From: Cognatazoarcus sp050303815
GTDB taxonomy: Bacteria; Pseudomonadota; Gammaproteobacteria; Burkholderiales; Rhodocyclaceae
Assembly (NCBI GenBank): GCA_050303815.1
Contig: JBNLCM010000126.1
Span: 1 to 64,000, forward strand
Reading direction: 5' to 3'
Length of the DNA stretch: 64,000 nucleotides
The notes under the pieces are model-generated. The model saw nothing but the letters and a program-made list of their open reading frames with translations, searched no databases and had not been told where the DNA came from. This document shows positions 1 through 8,262 of the stretch, one piece after another. A program made the translations under genes and the position numbers. Numbering within the stretch: the stretch's first letter is position 1; every line of letters starts with the position of its first letter.

Positions 1-1084
1 CTATTGGGTGAGCTGCAACAACAACATGCAGGCCGGTCCCAACACCAATGACGAGACCTACCCCGGCTGGCGCAATCCGGAAGCCTTCGTGGTGGTCTCC
101 GACCCCTACCCGACCGTGTCGGCGCTGTCCGCCGACCTGATCTTGCCGACCGCGACGTGGGCCGAGGAGGAAGGGGCCTACGGCAATGCCGAGCGGCGCA
201 CCCAGTTCTGGCGCCAGCAAGTCTCGCCGCCAGGCGAGGCCAAGTCCGACCTGTGGCAGTTCGTCGAGTTCTCCAAGCGCTTCAAGGTCGAGGAGGCCTG
301 GCCGGCCGAAATGATCGCGAAGAAGCCGGAGTACAAGGGCAAGACGCTGTACGACGTGCTGTTCGCCAACGGCCAGGTGGACAAGTTCCCGCTCTCCGAT
401 GTCGCCAAGGCCAATGATCACGCCTGGACCGGCTACATGAACGACGAGTCGCAGGAACTGGGCTACTACCTGCAGAAGGGCCTGTTCGAGGAGTACGCCA
501 GCTTCGGCCGCGGCCACGGCCACGATCTGGCCGACTTCGACGCCTACCACAAGGCCCGCGGTCTGCGCTGGCCGGTGGTGGACGGCAAGGAGACGCTGTG
601 GCGCTTCCGTGAAGGCTACGACCCCTACGTCAAGGCCGGGGCCGACATCGAGTTCTACGGCAAGCCGGACAAGCGCGCGGTGATCTTCGCGCTGCCGTAC
701 GAGCCGCCGGCCGAAAGCCCGGACGCCGAATACGACATGTGGCTATGCACCGGCCGCGTGCTGGAACACTGGCACACCGGCTCGATGACCCGCCGCGTGC
801 CTGAGCTGCACCGCTCGGTGCCGGAAGCGCAGGTGTTCATGAACCCGGACGACGCCGCCCGCCGAGGCCTGCAGCGGGGCGCCAAGATCAAGGTCGCCTC
901 GCGGCGCGGCGAGATCGTGGCGACGCTGGAGACCCGCGGCCGCAACAAGCCGCCGATCGGCCTGGTCTTCATCCCGTTCTTCGACGAAGGCCGGCTGGTG
1001 AACAAGCTGACGCTGGACGCCACCTGCCCGATCTCGAAGGAAACCGACTTCAAGAAATGCGCAGTCAAGGTCAGCAAGGCCTGA
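1..1084 (+). CDS. napA: NapA, periplasmic nitrate reductase catalytic subunit (3' part)
   Basis: C-terminal 360 residues of the molybdopterin (bis-MGD) nitrate reductase that reduces nitrate to nitrite in the periplasm. The reading frame is already open at base 2, so the N-terminal Tat signal, [4Fe-4S] site and most of the molybdopterin domains lie upstream of the window. Visible are the family stretch CNNNMQAGPN at the left edge, the LPTATWAEEEG segment, and the C-terminal molydopterin-dinucleotide-binding domain with WHTGSMTRR and NPDDA. Electrons are expected to arrive from the NapB and NapC encoded just downstream. Family assignment is strong; only the 5' truncation by the window edge is unusual. 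Confidence 0.95.
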   Translation, partial: YWVSCNNNMQAGPNTNDETYPGWRNPEAFVVVSDPYPTVSALSADLILPTATWAEEEGAYGNAERRTQFWRQQVSPPGEAKSDLWQFVEFSKRFKVEEAWPAEMIAKKPEYKGKTLYDVLFANGQVDKFPLSDVAKANDHAWTGYMNDESQELGYYLQKGLFEEYASFGRGHGHDLADFDAYHKARGLRWPVVDGKETLWRFREGYDPYVKAGADIEFYGKPDKRAVIFALPYEPPAESPDAEYDMWLCTGRVLEHWHTGSMTRRVPELHRSVPEAQVFMNPDDAARRGLQRGAKIKVASRRGEIVATLETRGRNKPPIGLVFIPFFDEGRLVNKLTLDATCPISKETDFKKCAVKVSKA

Positions 1085-1095
1085 TCGACGAAACC

Positions 1096-1116
1096 GGCCC
1101 CGCCCGGCGCGGGGCC
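1096..1116 (+). other. GC-rich hairpin between napA and napG
   Basis: Perfect 8-bp inverted repeat (GGCCCCGC, loop CCGGC, GCGGGGCC) in the 55-bp gap after napA. No T-tract follows, so it is more likely an mRNA-stability or partial-attenuation element than a full terminator. The downstream nap genes are otherwise tightly coupled. Confidence 0.45.
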
Positions 1117-1139
1117 CCCACTCCATACGGTAGGCAGCC

Positions 1140-1991
1140 ATGAACAGCCGTCGCTCAGCCCGCACCGAGCCGGATCGCGGAGCCCGCTCGCGTCGCCGTT
1201 TCCTGAAGGAAATGGCCGGCGCGGCCGGCGGCGCCTGCCTGCTGTCGCTGGGTGTCGGCATGTACGCGCGGGAGGTGTCGGCGCGCCCGGCGACCGCGTT
1301 GCGCCCGCCCGGCGCGCTGCCCGAGCAGGACTTCCTGGCCGCCTGCGTGCGCTGCGGCCTGTGCGTGCGCGATTGCCCGTACGACACGCTGCAGCTTTCC
1401 GCGCTCGGCGACAACGTGGCGACCGGCACGCCGTGGTTCGAGGCCCGGGCGGTGCCGTGCGAGATGTGCGAGGACATCCCCTGCGTCGCCGCCTGTCCGA
1501 CCGGGGCCCTCGACCACGAGCTGCGCGACATCGGCAAGGCCAGGATGGGGCTGGCCGTGCTGGTGGACCAGGAGACCTGCCTGAACTTTCTCGGCCTGCG
1601 CTGCGACGTCTGCTATCGCGTGTGCCCGGTGATCGACAAGGCGATCACGCTGGAGATGGTGCATAACCCGAGGTCCGACCGTCACGCGATGCTGCTGCCG
1701 ACCGTGCACTCGGACGCCTGTACCGGCTGCGGCAAGTGCGAGCACTCCTGCGTGCTGCCCGAAGCGGCGATCAAGGTCCTGCCCTACAAGCTGGCCCAGG
1801 GGCAGTCGGCCGAGCACTACCGCAAGAGCTGGGAGGAGAAGGCGCGCGCCGGAGGATCCTTGATCGGCGACCAGACCCAGTTGCCGATGCGCGGTCTGGA
1901 GGACCGCAAGTACGGCGACACCCGCGTAGCACCGGACTACGCGCCCGCGAAACCTGCCGGCGGCGGACTCGATTCGGGGTGGAAGCCATGA
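1140..1991 (+). CDS. napG: NapG, ferredoxin-type quinol-nap electron transfer protein
   Basis: 283-residue periplasmic iron-sulfur protein which, with NapH, passes electrons from quinol toward the periplasmic nitrate reductase. The N-terminus carries a twin-arginine signal (RRRFLKE near residues 18-24) followed by a hydrophobic stretch. Four cysteine clusters for [4Fe-4S] centres are visible at about residues 69-79 (CVRCGLCVRDC), 107-119, 147-162 and 194-204 (CTGCGKCEHSC). Its stop codon overlaps the napH start (ATGA), showing translational coupling. Length and motif layout match the family. Confidence 0.94.
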   Translation: MNSRRSARTEPDRGARSRRRFLKEMAGAAGGACLLSLGVGMYAREVSARPATALRPPGALPEQDFLAACVRCGLCVRDCPYDTLQLSALGDNVATGTPWFEARAVPCEMCEDIPCVAACPTGALDHELRDIGKARMGLAVLVDQETCLNFLGLRCDVCYRVCPVIDKAITLEMVHNPRSDRHAMLLPTVHSDACTGCGKCEHSCVLPEAAIKVLPYKLAQGQSAEHYRKSWEEKARAGGSLIGDQTQLPMRGLEDRKYGDTRVAPDYAPAKPAGGGLDSGWKP

Positions 1992-2887
1992 GCGCGACGA
2001 GCGGCACCGCCGGCGCCACGCCCCGCAAGCAGGCGCTTGCCGATCCCGGCCGCGAGGCGGTCGAGGTCAAGGGCTGGCTGTCGGCCCACAAGTGGCTGCT
2101 GCTGCGGCGCGCCAGCCAGTTGGGGATCCTGCTGCTGCTCATGCTGGGGCCTTGGTTCGGGGTCTGGATCGTCAAGGGCAACCTGTCGTCGAGCCTGACG
2201 CTCGACGTCCTGCCGCTGACCGACCCGTTCGTGCTGCTGCAATCGATCGCGGCCGGCCAGATCCCGTATCGGCAGGCCCTGCTCGGTGCCGGCATCGTGC
2301 TGGCGTTCTACCTGCTGCTCGGCGGCCGGACGTTCTGCGCCTGGGTGTGCCCGCTCAACGTCGTCACCGACGCCGCAGCCTGGCTGCGCCGCCGCCTCGG
2401 CCTGAAGGGCGGCACGCCGCCCAGCGCCCATACCCGCTACTGGCTGCTCGGCATGACGCTGGCGGCCTCGGCTCTGACCGGCACGCTGGCCTGGGAGTGG
2501 GTCAATCCGGTCTCGATGCTGCATCGCGGCCTGATCTTCGGCTTCGGCCTGGCCTGGGGCATCGTGCTGGCGGTGTTCCTGTACGACTTGTTGATCGCCA
2601 GCCGCGGCTGGTGCAGCCGCATCTGCCCGATGGGCGCGTTCTACGGATTGCTCGGCAGGCATGGACTGATCCGCGTCAAGGCGGCTCACCGGTCCGCCTG
2701 CAACGATTGCATGGACTGCTTCGCGGTGTGCCCCGAGCCCCAGGTCATCCGGCCGGCTCTGAAGGGGGTCGGCCAGCGGCATCCACTGATTCTCGACCAG
2801 GACTGCACGAACTGCGGTCGCTGCATCGACGTATGCAGCAAGGATGTTTTCAGATTGACCACCCGAATTGATAGGAGCGAGTCATGA
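1988..2887 (+). CDS. napH: NapH, membrane ferredoxin-type quinol dehydrogenase subunit
   Basis: 299-residue inner-membrane partner of NapG. After a short cytoplasmic N-terminus there are about four hydrophobic membrane segments, with the CxxxCP motifs CAWVCP and CSRICP at membrane boundaries, then two C-terminal ferredoxin clusters (CNDCMDCFAVCP and CTNCGRCIDVC). The ATG at 1988 overlaps the napG stop. The stop overlaps the napB start (ATGA), so napG, napH and napB form one coupled unit. The presence of NapGH implies a menaquinol- or ubiquinol-linked branch in addition to NapC. Confidence 0.94.
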   Translation: MSATSGTAGATPRKQALADPGREAVEVKGWLSAHKWLLLRRASQLGILLLLMLGPWFGVWIVKGNLSSSLTLDVLPLTDPFVLLQSIAAGQIPYRQALLGAGIVLAFYLLLGGRTFCAWVCPLNVVTDAAAWLRRRLGLKGGTPPSAHTRYWLLGMTLAASALTGTLAWEWVNPVSMLHRGLIFGFGLAWGIVLAVFLYDLLIASRGWCSRICPMGAFYGLLGRHGLIRVKAAHRSACNDCMDCFAVCPEPQVIRPALKGVGQRHPLILDQDCTNCGRCIDVCSKDVFRLTTRIDRSES

Positions 2888-3333
2888 AATTCAGAACCAG
2901 GAACCTTGTCGTGGCGGCACTGGCGGCAGCCGGACTTGGCCTCTCGATGAGCGGGTCGGCCGCCGATGCCGTGAAGAGTCTGCGCGGCAAGGACGTGGCG
3001 ACCGAAGCAGTCGCGCCGGGCAGCTTCTCGGTCGAAAAGGACCATGCGCCGGTGGAAAGGGCCTACGTCCAGCAGCCGCCGCTGATCCCGCACAAGATCG
3101 ACGGCTACAACATCACCACCAATTTCAACAAGTGCATGGATTGCCATTCCTGGACGCGCTACCGCGAGACCGGCGCCACCAAGGTCAGCCTGACCCATTT
3201 CAAGGATCGCGACGGCAAGGAATTGTCCAACATTTCCCCGCGGCGCTACTTCTGCAACCAGTGCCACGTCGTTCAGACCGACGCCAAGCCGCTGGTCGAG
3301 AACAACTTCAAGAAAGCCGAAGGGCTGCGCTAA
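2884..3333 (+). CDS. napB: NapB, diheme cytochrome c subunit of nitrate reductase
   Basis: 149-residue periplasmic diheme cytochrome that feeds electrons to NapA. A signal peptide covers about residues 1-27 (cleavage near GSAADA). Heme attachment motifs are CMDCH at 84-88 and CNQCH at 124-128, the usual NapB spacing. It lies between napH (4-nt overlap) and napC (12-nt gap). Both size and order are canonical. Confidence 0.95.
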   Translation: MKFRTRNLVVAALAAAGLGLSMSGSAADAVKSLRGKDVATEAVAPGSFSVEKDHAPVERAYVQQPPLIPHKIDGYNITTNFNKCMDCHSWTRYRETGATKVSLTHFKDRDGKELSNISPRRYFCNQCHVVQTDAKPLVENNFKKAEGLR

Positions 3334-3345
3334 AGGGGATCGCTC

Positions 3346-3975
3346 ATGAGCCAGAACAACAACCAAGGCGGCATCTGGCGTCGCCTCAGGGGGGCCGGAC
3401 TCGGCCTGGTAATCGTCGTGTTCGTTGCCGGCATCGTCTTCTGGGGCGGCTTCAACACGGCGATGGAATGGACCAACCGCGAGGACTTCTGCATCTCCTG
3501 CCACGAGATGCAGGACAACGTCTTCAAGGAGTACCGCAACACCATCCACTACTCGAACCGCAGCGGCGTGCGCGCCACCTGCCCGGACTGCCACGTGCCG
3601 AAGGAATGGACGCACAAGATCGTGCGCAAGATCCAGGCTTCCAACGAGGTCCTGCACAAGATCCTCGGCACCATCGACACGCCCGAGAAGTTCAACGCCA
3701 AGCGGCTCGAACTGGCCCAGCACGAGTGGGATCGGATGCGCAAGACCGACTCGCGCGAGTGCCGCAACTGCCACAACTACAAGTACTTCGACTACACGAT
3801 CCAGGGCCGCCGCTCCGGTCGGATGCATCAGGAAGGCTTCGAAGACGGCAAGACCTGCATCGACTGCCACAAGGGCATCGCCCATTCGCTGCCGCCGGTC
3901 GAGCAGGACATCGGCGTCGGGCGCGGCGGTGCGGCGCCGGACGTGTTCCATCCGCCGGCCCAGTCGCAAGACTGA
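3346..3975 (+). CDS. napC: NapC, tetraheme membrane quinol dehydrogenase
   Basis: 209-residue NapC/NirT-family cytochrome that oxidises membrane quinol and reduces NapB. One N-terminal membrane anchor (about residues 17-36) precedes a periplasmic domain with four heme motifs: CISCH (49-53), CPDCH (79-83), CRNCH (139-143) and CIDCH (171-175). It is the last gene of the nap operon and is followed by a strong hairpin. In principle NapC could also feed other periplasmic cytochromes encoded in this window, but that is inference. Confidence 0.95.
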   Translation: MSQNNNQGGIWRRLRGAGLGLVIVVFVAGIVFWGGFNTAMEWTNREDFCISCHEMQDNVFKEYRNTIHYSNRSGVRATCPDCHVPKEWTHKIVRKIQASNEVLHKILGTIDTPEKFNAKRLELAQHEWDRMRKTDSRECRNCHNYKYFDYTIQGRRSGRMHQEGFEDGKTCIDCHKGIAHSLPPVEQDIGVGRGGAAPDVFHPPAQSQD

Positions 3976-3990
3976 AGCCCTCCGTCCTGC

Positions 3991-4018
3991 GGCCACCCGC
4001 GCCCCGGCGCGGGTGGCC
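3991..4018 (+). terminator. Hairpin ending the nap operon
   Basis: Perfect 13-bp stem (GGCCACCCGCGCC / GGCGCGGGTGGCC) with a 2-nt loop in the 93-bp gap between napC and ccmA. The following sequence is not T-rich, so it may be Rho-assisted or only attenuate read-through into ccm. Confidence 0.55.
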
Positions 4019-4068
4019 TGTCATTGCCGGATTGCATTCCCTCCGCAGCGCCGCTATCGTCTCGGCCC

Positions 4069-4698
4069 ATGCTGCAAGTCACCGACCTCGCCTGCATGCG
4101 CGGCGACCGCCTTCTGTTCTCGGGCGTGAATCTGAATCTCGAACCCGGCCAGTTGCTCAGGCTCGGCGGCCCCAATGGCATCGGCAAGACCAGCATGCTC
4201 AGAATCCTCTGCGCGCTGGTGCATCCGGAACACGGCGAGGTGAGCTGGCAAGGACGCAACATCCTGAAGGAACGTGAGGCCTTCCATGCCGACACGCTCT
4301 ATCTCGGACATGCGCCGGCTTTGTCGGAACTGCTCACGCCGCTCGAGAACCTGCGCCTGATGGCGCACGTCGCCTGCCACGCGCAGGCCGACGAGGCGGC
4401 CTGCGAAGCGGCGCTGGTACGCATCGGACTGGGCGAACGCCTCGACCTGCCCTGCAAGGTGCTGTCGGCCGGCCAGCGGCGGCGGGTCGGACTGGCGCGA
4501 CTGTTCCTGGCCTCGGACAAGCCGGTCTGGATCCTCGACGAACCATTCAGTGCCCTCGACGTGGACGCGGTGGCGGACCTGGCGGAAACGCTCGACGAGC
4601 ATTGCGAACGCGGCGGGCTGGTGATCTACACCACCCACCAGGAGGTCGCCTTCCGCAACCCGGTGCAGACGCTCGACCTGGCTGGATACGCCACATGA
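4069..4698 (+). CDS. ccmA: CcmA, heme exporter ATP-binding subunit
   Basis: 209-residue ABC ATPase of cytochrome c maturation system I. CcmAB with CcmC, D and E releases holo-CcmE for heme delivery. Walker A is GPNGIGKTS near residues 30-38, the signature LSAGQRRR near 126, and Walker B VWILDEP near 150. The start at 4069 (MLQVTDL) gives the family-typical N-terminus; an upstream in-frame ATG at 4024 would add 15 residues unlike CcmA. It overlaps ccmB by ATGA. Confidence 0.93.
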   Translation: MLQVTDLACMRGDRLLFSGVNLNLEPGQLLRLGGPNGIGKTSMLRILCALVHPEHGEVSWQGRNILKEREAFHADTLYLGHAPALSELLTPLENLRLMAHVACHAQADEAACEAALVRIGLGERLDLPCKVLSAGQRRRVGLARLFLASDKPVWILDEPFSALDVDAVADLAETLDEHCERGGLVIYTTHQEVAFRNPVQTLDLAGYAT

Positions 4699-5360
4699 AC
4701 GCCTTCTACGCAGTGCTTCGCCGCGACATGCTGCTGGCCTGGCGCAGCCGCGCCGATCTATTGATCTCGCTGGCCTTCTTCGTCATCGTCGGCTGCCTGT
4801 TCCCGTTCGGCGTCGGCGCCGAACCGAACCAGTTGCGCGCCATCGGGCCGGGCGTGCTGTGGGTCGCCGCGCTGCTGAGCTGTCTGCTGTCGCTGCACCG
4901 CCTGTTCGCGCAGGACCACCAGGACGGCACGCTCGAGCAGATGCTGCTGTCGCCGGACCCGACCGTGCTGTGGATTCTGGCCAAGGTGCTGGCCCACTGG
5001 CTGACGACCGCGGTACCACTGCTGCTCATCGCGCCGCTGATGGCGCTGATGTTCGACCTGGAAGGCGGCGCGATCCGCGTCCTGACGACCTCGCTGGCGG
5101 TCGGCACGCCGACGCTGTCGCTGATCGGTGCGGTCGGCGCCGCGTTGACGCTGGGCCTGCGCGGCGGCGGCGCGCTGCTGGCACTGCTGGTCCTGCCTTT
5201 GTTCGTCCCGGTGCTGATCTTCGGCGCCGGCTCCGTTGACGCCCACTTGTCCGGGACCGGCGCGTCGGCACACATGCTGCTTCTGGGTGGGGGCGCGCTC
5301 GCGGCCCTCGCGTTATCACCCATCGCCTGTGCTGCAGCGCTTAGAATCTCGACCGAGTGA
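4695..5360 (+). CDS. ccmB: CcmB, heme exporter membrane subunit
   Basis: 221-residue polytopic inner-membrane protein, partner of CcmA, with about six hydrophobic segments. The N-terminal pattern RRDMLLAWRSRADL and the segment FAQDHQDGTLEQMLLSPDP are characteristic of CcmB. The ATG at 4695 overlaps the ccmA stop, whereas the longer upstream frame reads through ccmA and is not plausible. A 48-bp gap separates it from ccmC. Confidence 0.92.
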   Translation: MNAFYAVLRRDMLLAWRSRADLLISLAFFVIVGCLFPFGVGAEPNQLRAIGPGVLWVAALLSCLLSLHRLFAQDHQDGTLEQMLLSPDPTVLWILAKVLAHWLTTAVPLLLIAPLMALMFDLEGGAIRVLTTSLAVGTPTLSLIGAVGAALTLGLRGGGALLALLVLPLFVPVLIFGAGSVDAHLSGTGASAHMLLLGGGALAALALSPIACAAALRISTE

Positions 5361-5408
5361 GCGGCCGGGAGACCACCGCAGACATACCGAACCAGCAGGC
5401 GAACATCC

Positions 5409-6173
5409 ATGAGCACGACCGAGTCCCGCTTCAACATCTACCATTACGCAGCCCCACAGGCCTTCTACCCGGTGGCCGGCAAGCTCGCGCCGCTGTTCGC
5501 CGCGATCGCCCTGGTGCTGACCATCGTCGGACTGTGGATCGGCTTCTTCAAGGCGCCGACCGATGCCGTCCAGGGCGAGGTCTATCGCGTCATCTTCATC
5601 CACGTGCCGGCGGCCTGGATGTCGATGTTCGTATTCCTGGTGATGGCCTTCTGGTCGGCGGTCGGCATGGTACTGAACACCCGACTGTCGGCGCTGATGG
5701 CCCAGGCGCTGGCGCCGACCGGCGCGATGTTCTGCTTCGTCGCGCTATGGACCGGCGCGCTGTGGGGGCGCCCGACCTGGGGCGCGTACTGGGTGTGGGA
5801 CGCGCGCTTGACCTCGCAACTGCTGCTGCTCTTCCTCTACCTGGGCTACATGGCGCTGGTCGCCGCCATCGACGACCCGCGCCGGCGCGACAAGGCCGGC
5901 GCGATCCTGTGTCTGGTCGGCGCCGTCAACGTGCCGATCATCTATTTCTCGGTCAAATGGTGGAACACCTTGCATCAAGGCGCGTCTGTAAGTCTGACCA
6001 AGGCACCGAGCATGGCGTCGATCATGCTTTCCGGCATGCTCGTCATGGCGCTGGCGGCGTGGGCCTACACGATCGCCGTGACGCTGTACCGGGTGCGTGT
6101 GCTGATCCTGGAGCGGGAACGCCACACCGACTGGGTGCGTGGAGAATTGGCAAGACTTGGAGAATCGAATTGA
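5409..6173 (+). CDS. ccmC: CcmC, heme-handling protein
   Basis: 254-residue six-helix protein that loads heme onto CcmE. It carries the tryptophan-rich heme-binding motif WGRPTWGAYWVWDARLTS (about residues 119-136) and flanking conserved histidines (HVPAAW near 65; WWNTLHQG near 185). It is the third gene of the ccmABCDE run. The stop codon overlaps a TTG start of ccmD (TTGA). Confidence 0.95.
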   Translation: MSTTESRFNIYHYAAPQAFYPVAGKLAPLFAAIALVLTIVGLWIGFFKAPTDAVQGEVYRVIFIHVPAAWMSMFVFLVMAFWSAVGMVLNTRLSALMAQALAPTGAMFCFVALWTGALWGRPTWGAYWVWDARLTSQLLLLFLYLGYMALVAAIDDPRRRDKAGAILCLVGAVNVPIIYFSVKWWNTLHQGASVSLTKAPSMASIMLSGMLVMALAAWAYTIAVTLYRVRVLILERERHTDWVRGELARLGESN

Positions 6174-6367
6174 CTTGGGAATCCTGGAGCACCTTCTGGG
6201 ACATGGGCGGTGCGGCCTGGTTCGTCTGGGGTTCGTACGGCATGACCGCCATCCTGATCGTGGCGGAACTGGTTCTGTTGCGGATGCGCCGCCTTAATTC
6301 GACCCGCAGGCTGAGCCGCCTGCAGCGCGCAACCGCATCGCACAAACTGTCGGAGATGCAATCATGA
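6170..6367 (+). CDS. ccmD: CcmD, small membrane heme-exporter protein
   Basis: 65-residue single-span protein needed to release holo-CcmE from CcmABCD. The frame starts with TTG at 6170, overlapping the ccmC stop by 4 nt, and reads TWESWSTFWDMGG before a membrane helix (WFVWGSYGMTAILIVAELVLL, split around residues 17-38) and a basic tail. Start choice rests on the overlap and on typical CcmD length. The stop overlaps the ccmE ATG. A paralogue sits at 34.5 kb. Confidence 0.85.
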   Translation: MTWESWSTFWDMGGAAWFVWGSYGMTAILIVAELVLLRMRRLNSTRRLSRLQRATASHKLSEMQS

Positions 6368-6804
6368 AAGCCCGTCACAAGCGCTTCGCGCTGATACTCG
6401 GCGGCCTGGCCCTGCTGATCGGCGCCACCGCGCTGGTCCTGTCCGCGTTCCGCGAGAACCTGGTGTTCTTCCATACGCCGACCGAAGTCGCGGAAGGCAA
6501 GGCGCCGACCGGCCGCACCTTCCGCATCGGCGGCATGGTGGAGGAAGGCTCGATCAAGCGCGACGGCGTCATGGTGCACTTTTCGGTGACCGATACCGCC
6601 CGCAGCATTCAGGTGGTCTACAACGGACCGTTGCCGGATCTGTTCAAGGAAGGCAAGGGCGCCGTGGTGCAGGGCAAGCTCGGTACGGACGGCGTGTTCA
6701 CCGCCAGCGAGGTGCTGGCGAAGCACGACGAGAACTACATGCCGCCCGAGGCGCAACACGCGCTCGACCAAGCGCACAAGACCGAGAAGACGCTGCAGCA
6801 ATAA
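6364..6804 (+). CDS. ccmE: CcmE, periplasmic heme chaperone
   Basis: 146-residue membrane-anchored heme chaperone. It has an N-terminal anchor (about residues 8-28), the OB-fold beta-barrel segment with FRIGGMVEEGS, and the heme-binding histidine in LAKHDENY (His121) with the adjacent tyrosine. This is the last gene of the first ccm cluster. The genes that complete the pathway (ccmF, G, H, I) are 28 kb away at 34.9-39.5 kb, an unusual split. Confidence 0.95.
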   Translation: MKARHKRFALILGGLALLIGATALVLSAFRENLVFFHTPTEVAEGKAPTGRTFRIGGMVEEGSIKRDGVMVHFSVTDTARSIQVVYNGPLPDLFKEGKGAVVQGKLGTDGVFTASEVLAKHDENYMPPEAQHALDQAHKTEKTLQQ

Positions 6805-6829
6805 GGGGCCGCGCCATCGGGACGTCATG

Positions 6830-6843
6830 TTGATAGCAATCAA
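6830..6843 (+). promoter_or_regulatory. FNR/Dnr box with class II promoter
   Basis: TTGATAGCAATCAA is a perfect match to the FNR-family consensus TTGAT-N4-ATCAA. A good -10 element, TAGAAT, lies at 6866-6871. A start site near 6878 would put the box centre at -41.5, the classical class II activator position. The gene served is the cytochrome lipoprotein at 6928. Both Crp/Fnr proteins in the window keep the E-x-x-S-R recognition residues needed for this box. Confidence 0.85.
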
Positions 6844-6927
6844 CGCCATGCAGCAGGTGTTTCCCTAGAATGCTTTCGGCTCGTCGGGTGTTCCCATCCG
6901 GCGACAGGCACGGAAGGGAAACACCGA

Positions 6928-7404
6928 ATGCGCATGCATCAGCGTGGACTCGCGCTCGTCAGTCTGACCTGTATCGTGGGGTGTAGCGCCCCCGACGCTC
7001 CCGAGATGGTGAATGCGAGCCGCGCCAGGACGGCTCGTCCGCCACAGACGATCAATCCTTCGCTGATTTCGCTGGCGAATGCGGCGCCGCATTCGCTGGC
7101 CCCGCCCGAACGCGACAACATCGTCGGTGCAGCAGTCTTCCGCAATGCCTGCGCGCTGTGCCACGGACCCGGCATCGCAGGCGCGCCACGCCTGGACGCC
7201 GCCAAGGACTGGAACTCGCGCCTCTCGTCGGGCCGCGAAAGCCTGTACCGGAACGCCATCGTCGGCTACCGCGGGCGCATCGGCCTGATGCCCGCCAAGG
7301 GCGGCAATCCCTCCCTCAGCGACGACGAAGTACGCGCGGCGGTCGACTACATGCTCGAGCGTGCGCTGCACGGTGCGCGCCAAAGCGGCGTCACCCGGAG
7401 TTGA
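6928..7404 (+). CDS. Monoheme cytochrome c5-like lipoprotein
   Basis: 158-residue secreted protein with a lipobox (IVGCS, residues 16-20) and a single heme motif CALCH at about 75-79, followed by GPGIAGAPRL and a methionine-ligand region GLMPAKGG. This is the cytochrome c5/CBP family pattern of a short-chain electron carrier. The lipobox suggests membrane tethering in the periplasm. The FNR box upstream predicts induction at low oxygen or by NO. A related CVACH domain is fused to a triheme domain in the 22.6-kb gene. Confidence 0.82.
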   Translation: MRMHQRGLALVSLTCIVGCSAPDAPEMVNASRARTARPPQTINPSLISLANAAPHSLAPPERDNIVGAAVFRNACALCHGPGIAGAPRLDAAKDWNSRLSSGRESLYRNAIVGYRGRIGLMPAKGGNPSLSDDEVRAAVDYMLERALHGARQSGVTRS

Positions 7405-7519
7405 ACGATCACGCCCGCCCGCACCGGGCGGCCGCCTTCGCCACCTCTTCCCGCACGCGCGGCCAGGCCGCCACGATCCGCCCAAGCGGTTCCGGCGGGC
7501 CTGCCGCCGCCACCAGAAA

Positions 7520-7533
7520 TTGAGGGTCATCAA
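7520..7533 (+). promoter_or_regulatory. FNR/Dnr-type box upstream of hemerythrin operon
   Basis: TTGAGGGTCATCAA differs from TTGAT-N4-ATCAA at one position. Its centre is 64 bp before the hemerythrin ATG. A class II geometry would put the start site near 7568, though no strong -10 is seen. It supports control of the hemerythrin/DUF2249 genes by a Crp/Fnr-type protein. Confidence 0.65.
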
Positions 7534-7590
7534 TTTCTTGCCTTCTGTACTGATGCACACTGCCCCTGCCCCAGACAGGAGACAGCGCCC

Positions 7591-8031
7591 ATGAGTATCC
7601 TCAAATCCCTGCTTGCCAAACACCACGACCATTGCGACCGCCTGTTCGCGGAAGCCGAAAACGCCGCCAACGAAGGCGACTGGAGCACCTGCCGCAACCG
7701 CCTGGATGAATTCGCACACCAGTTGGAGTTGCATTTCCGCGCCGAGGAAGAGCAATTGTTCCCGGCCTTCGAACAGGCGACCGGCATGAGCGGTGGCCCC
7801 ACCGAGGTGATGCGCGGCGAACACGGCCAGATGCGGGCCTTGTTGGCTTCACTGCTGGCCGCGGCGAAGGCCGCCGACGCCGACGATTACTTCGGCGCGG
7901 TCGAGACCATGGTGATCTTCATGGAACAGCACAACTGCAAGGAGGAAGGCATCCTCTATCCGATGTGCGATGAACGGATTCCGGACCCCGCCGCCCTCGC
8001 CGATCGACTGGGACTCGCCGAGGGAGTCTGA
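7591..8031 (+). CDS. Hemerythrin HHE-domain protein
   Basis: 146-residue four-helix cytoplasmic protein with the metal-ligand pattern of hemerythrins: HHDHCDRL (about 11-18), HQLELHFRAEEEQLFP (43-58), RGEHGQMR (77-84) and MEQHNCKEEGILYP (110-124). Bacterial HHE proteins of this type bind a di-iron centre and are tied to oxygen, NO or iron-sulfur repair functions. A ribosome site (AGGAGA) precedes the ATG. It is followed after 3 nt by a DUF2249 gene, a pairing common in denitrifiers. The substrate is not determined by sequence. Confidence 0.88.
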   Translation: MSILKSLLAKHHDHCDRLFAEAENAANEGDWSTCRNRLDEFAHQLELHFRAEEEQLFPAFEQATGMSGGPTEVMRGEHGQMRALLASLLAAAKAADADDYFGAVETMVIFMEQHNCKEEGILYPMCDERIPDPAALADRLGLAEGV

Positions 8032-8034
8032 AGC

Positions 8035-8262
8035 ATGGCCGACGAACTGGTTGTCGACGCCCGCTGGCAGCAGCCCCCGGCGCCGATGGAAATGACGCTC
8101 GACGCGCTGGACGAATTGTCGCCGGGGCAGGACCTGATCCTGCTGATCCACCGCGAACCCGGGCCGCTCTATTCGATCTTGAGCCAGAACGGCTACAGCT
8201 ACGACACCGAGCTGCAGGACGACGGCACCTTCCGCATCCGCATCCGGATCGCGGAAACGTGA
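8035..8262 (+). CDS. DUF2249-domain small protein
   Basis: 75-residue protein of the DUF2249 type. It has LDVR-like DARW, the LDxLxPG segment LDALDELSPGQ, and the IHREPGPLYSIL loop followed by a beta-strand-rich end. It has no signal peptide. Such domains are repeatedly found beside or fused to hemerythrins, suggesting a TusA/SirA-like fold acting with the di-iron protein; the biochemical role is unknown. Its stop overlaps the GTG of the next gene. Confidence 0.78.
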   Translation: MADELVVDARWQQPPAPMEMTLDALDELSPGQDLILLIHREPGPLYSILSQNGYSYDTELQDDGTFRIRIRIAET

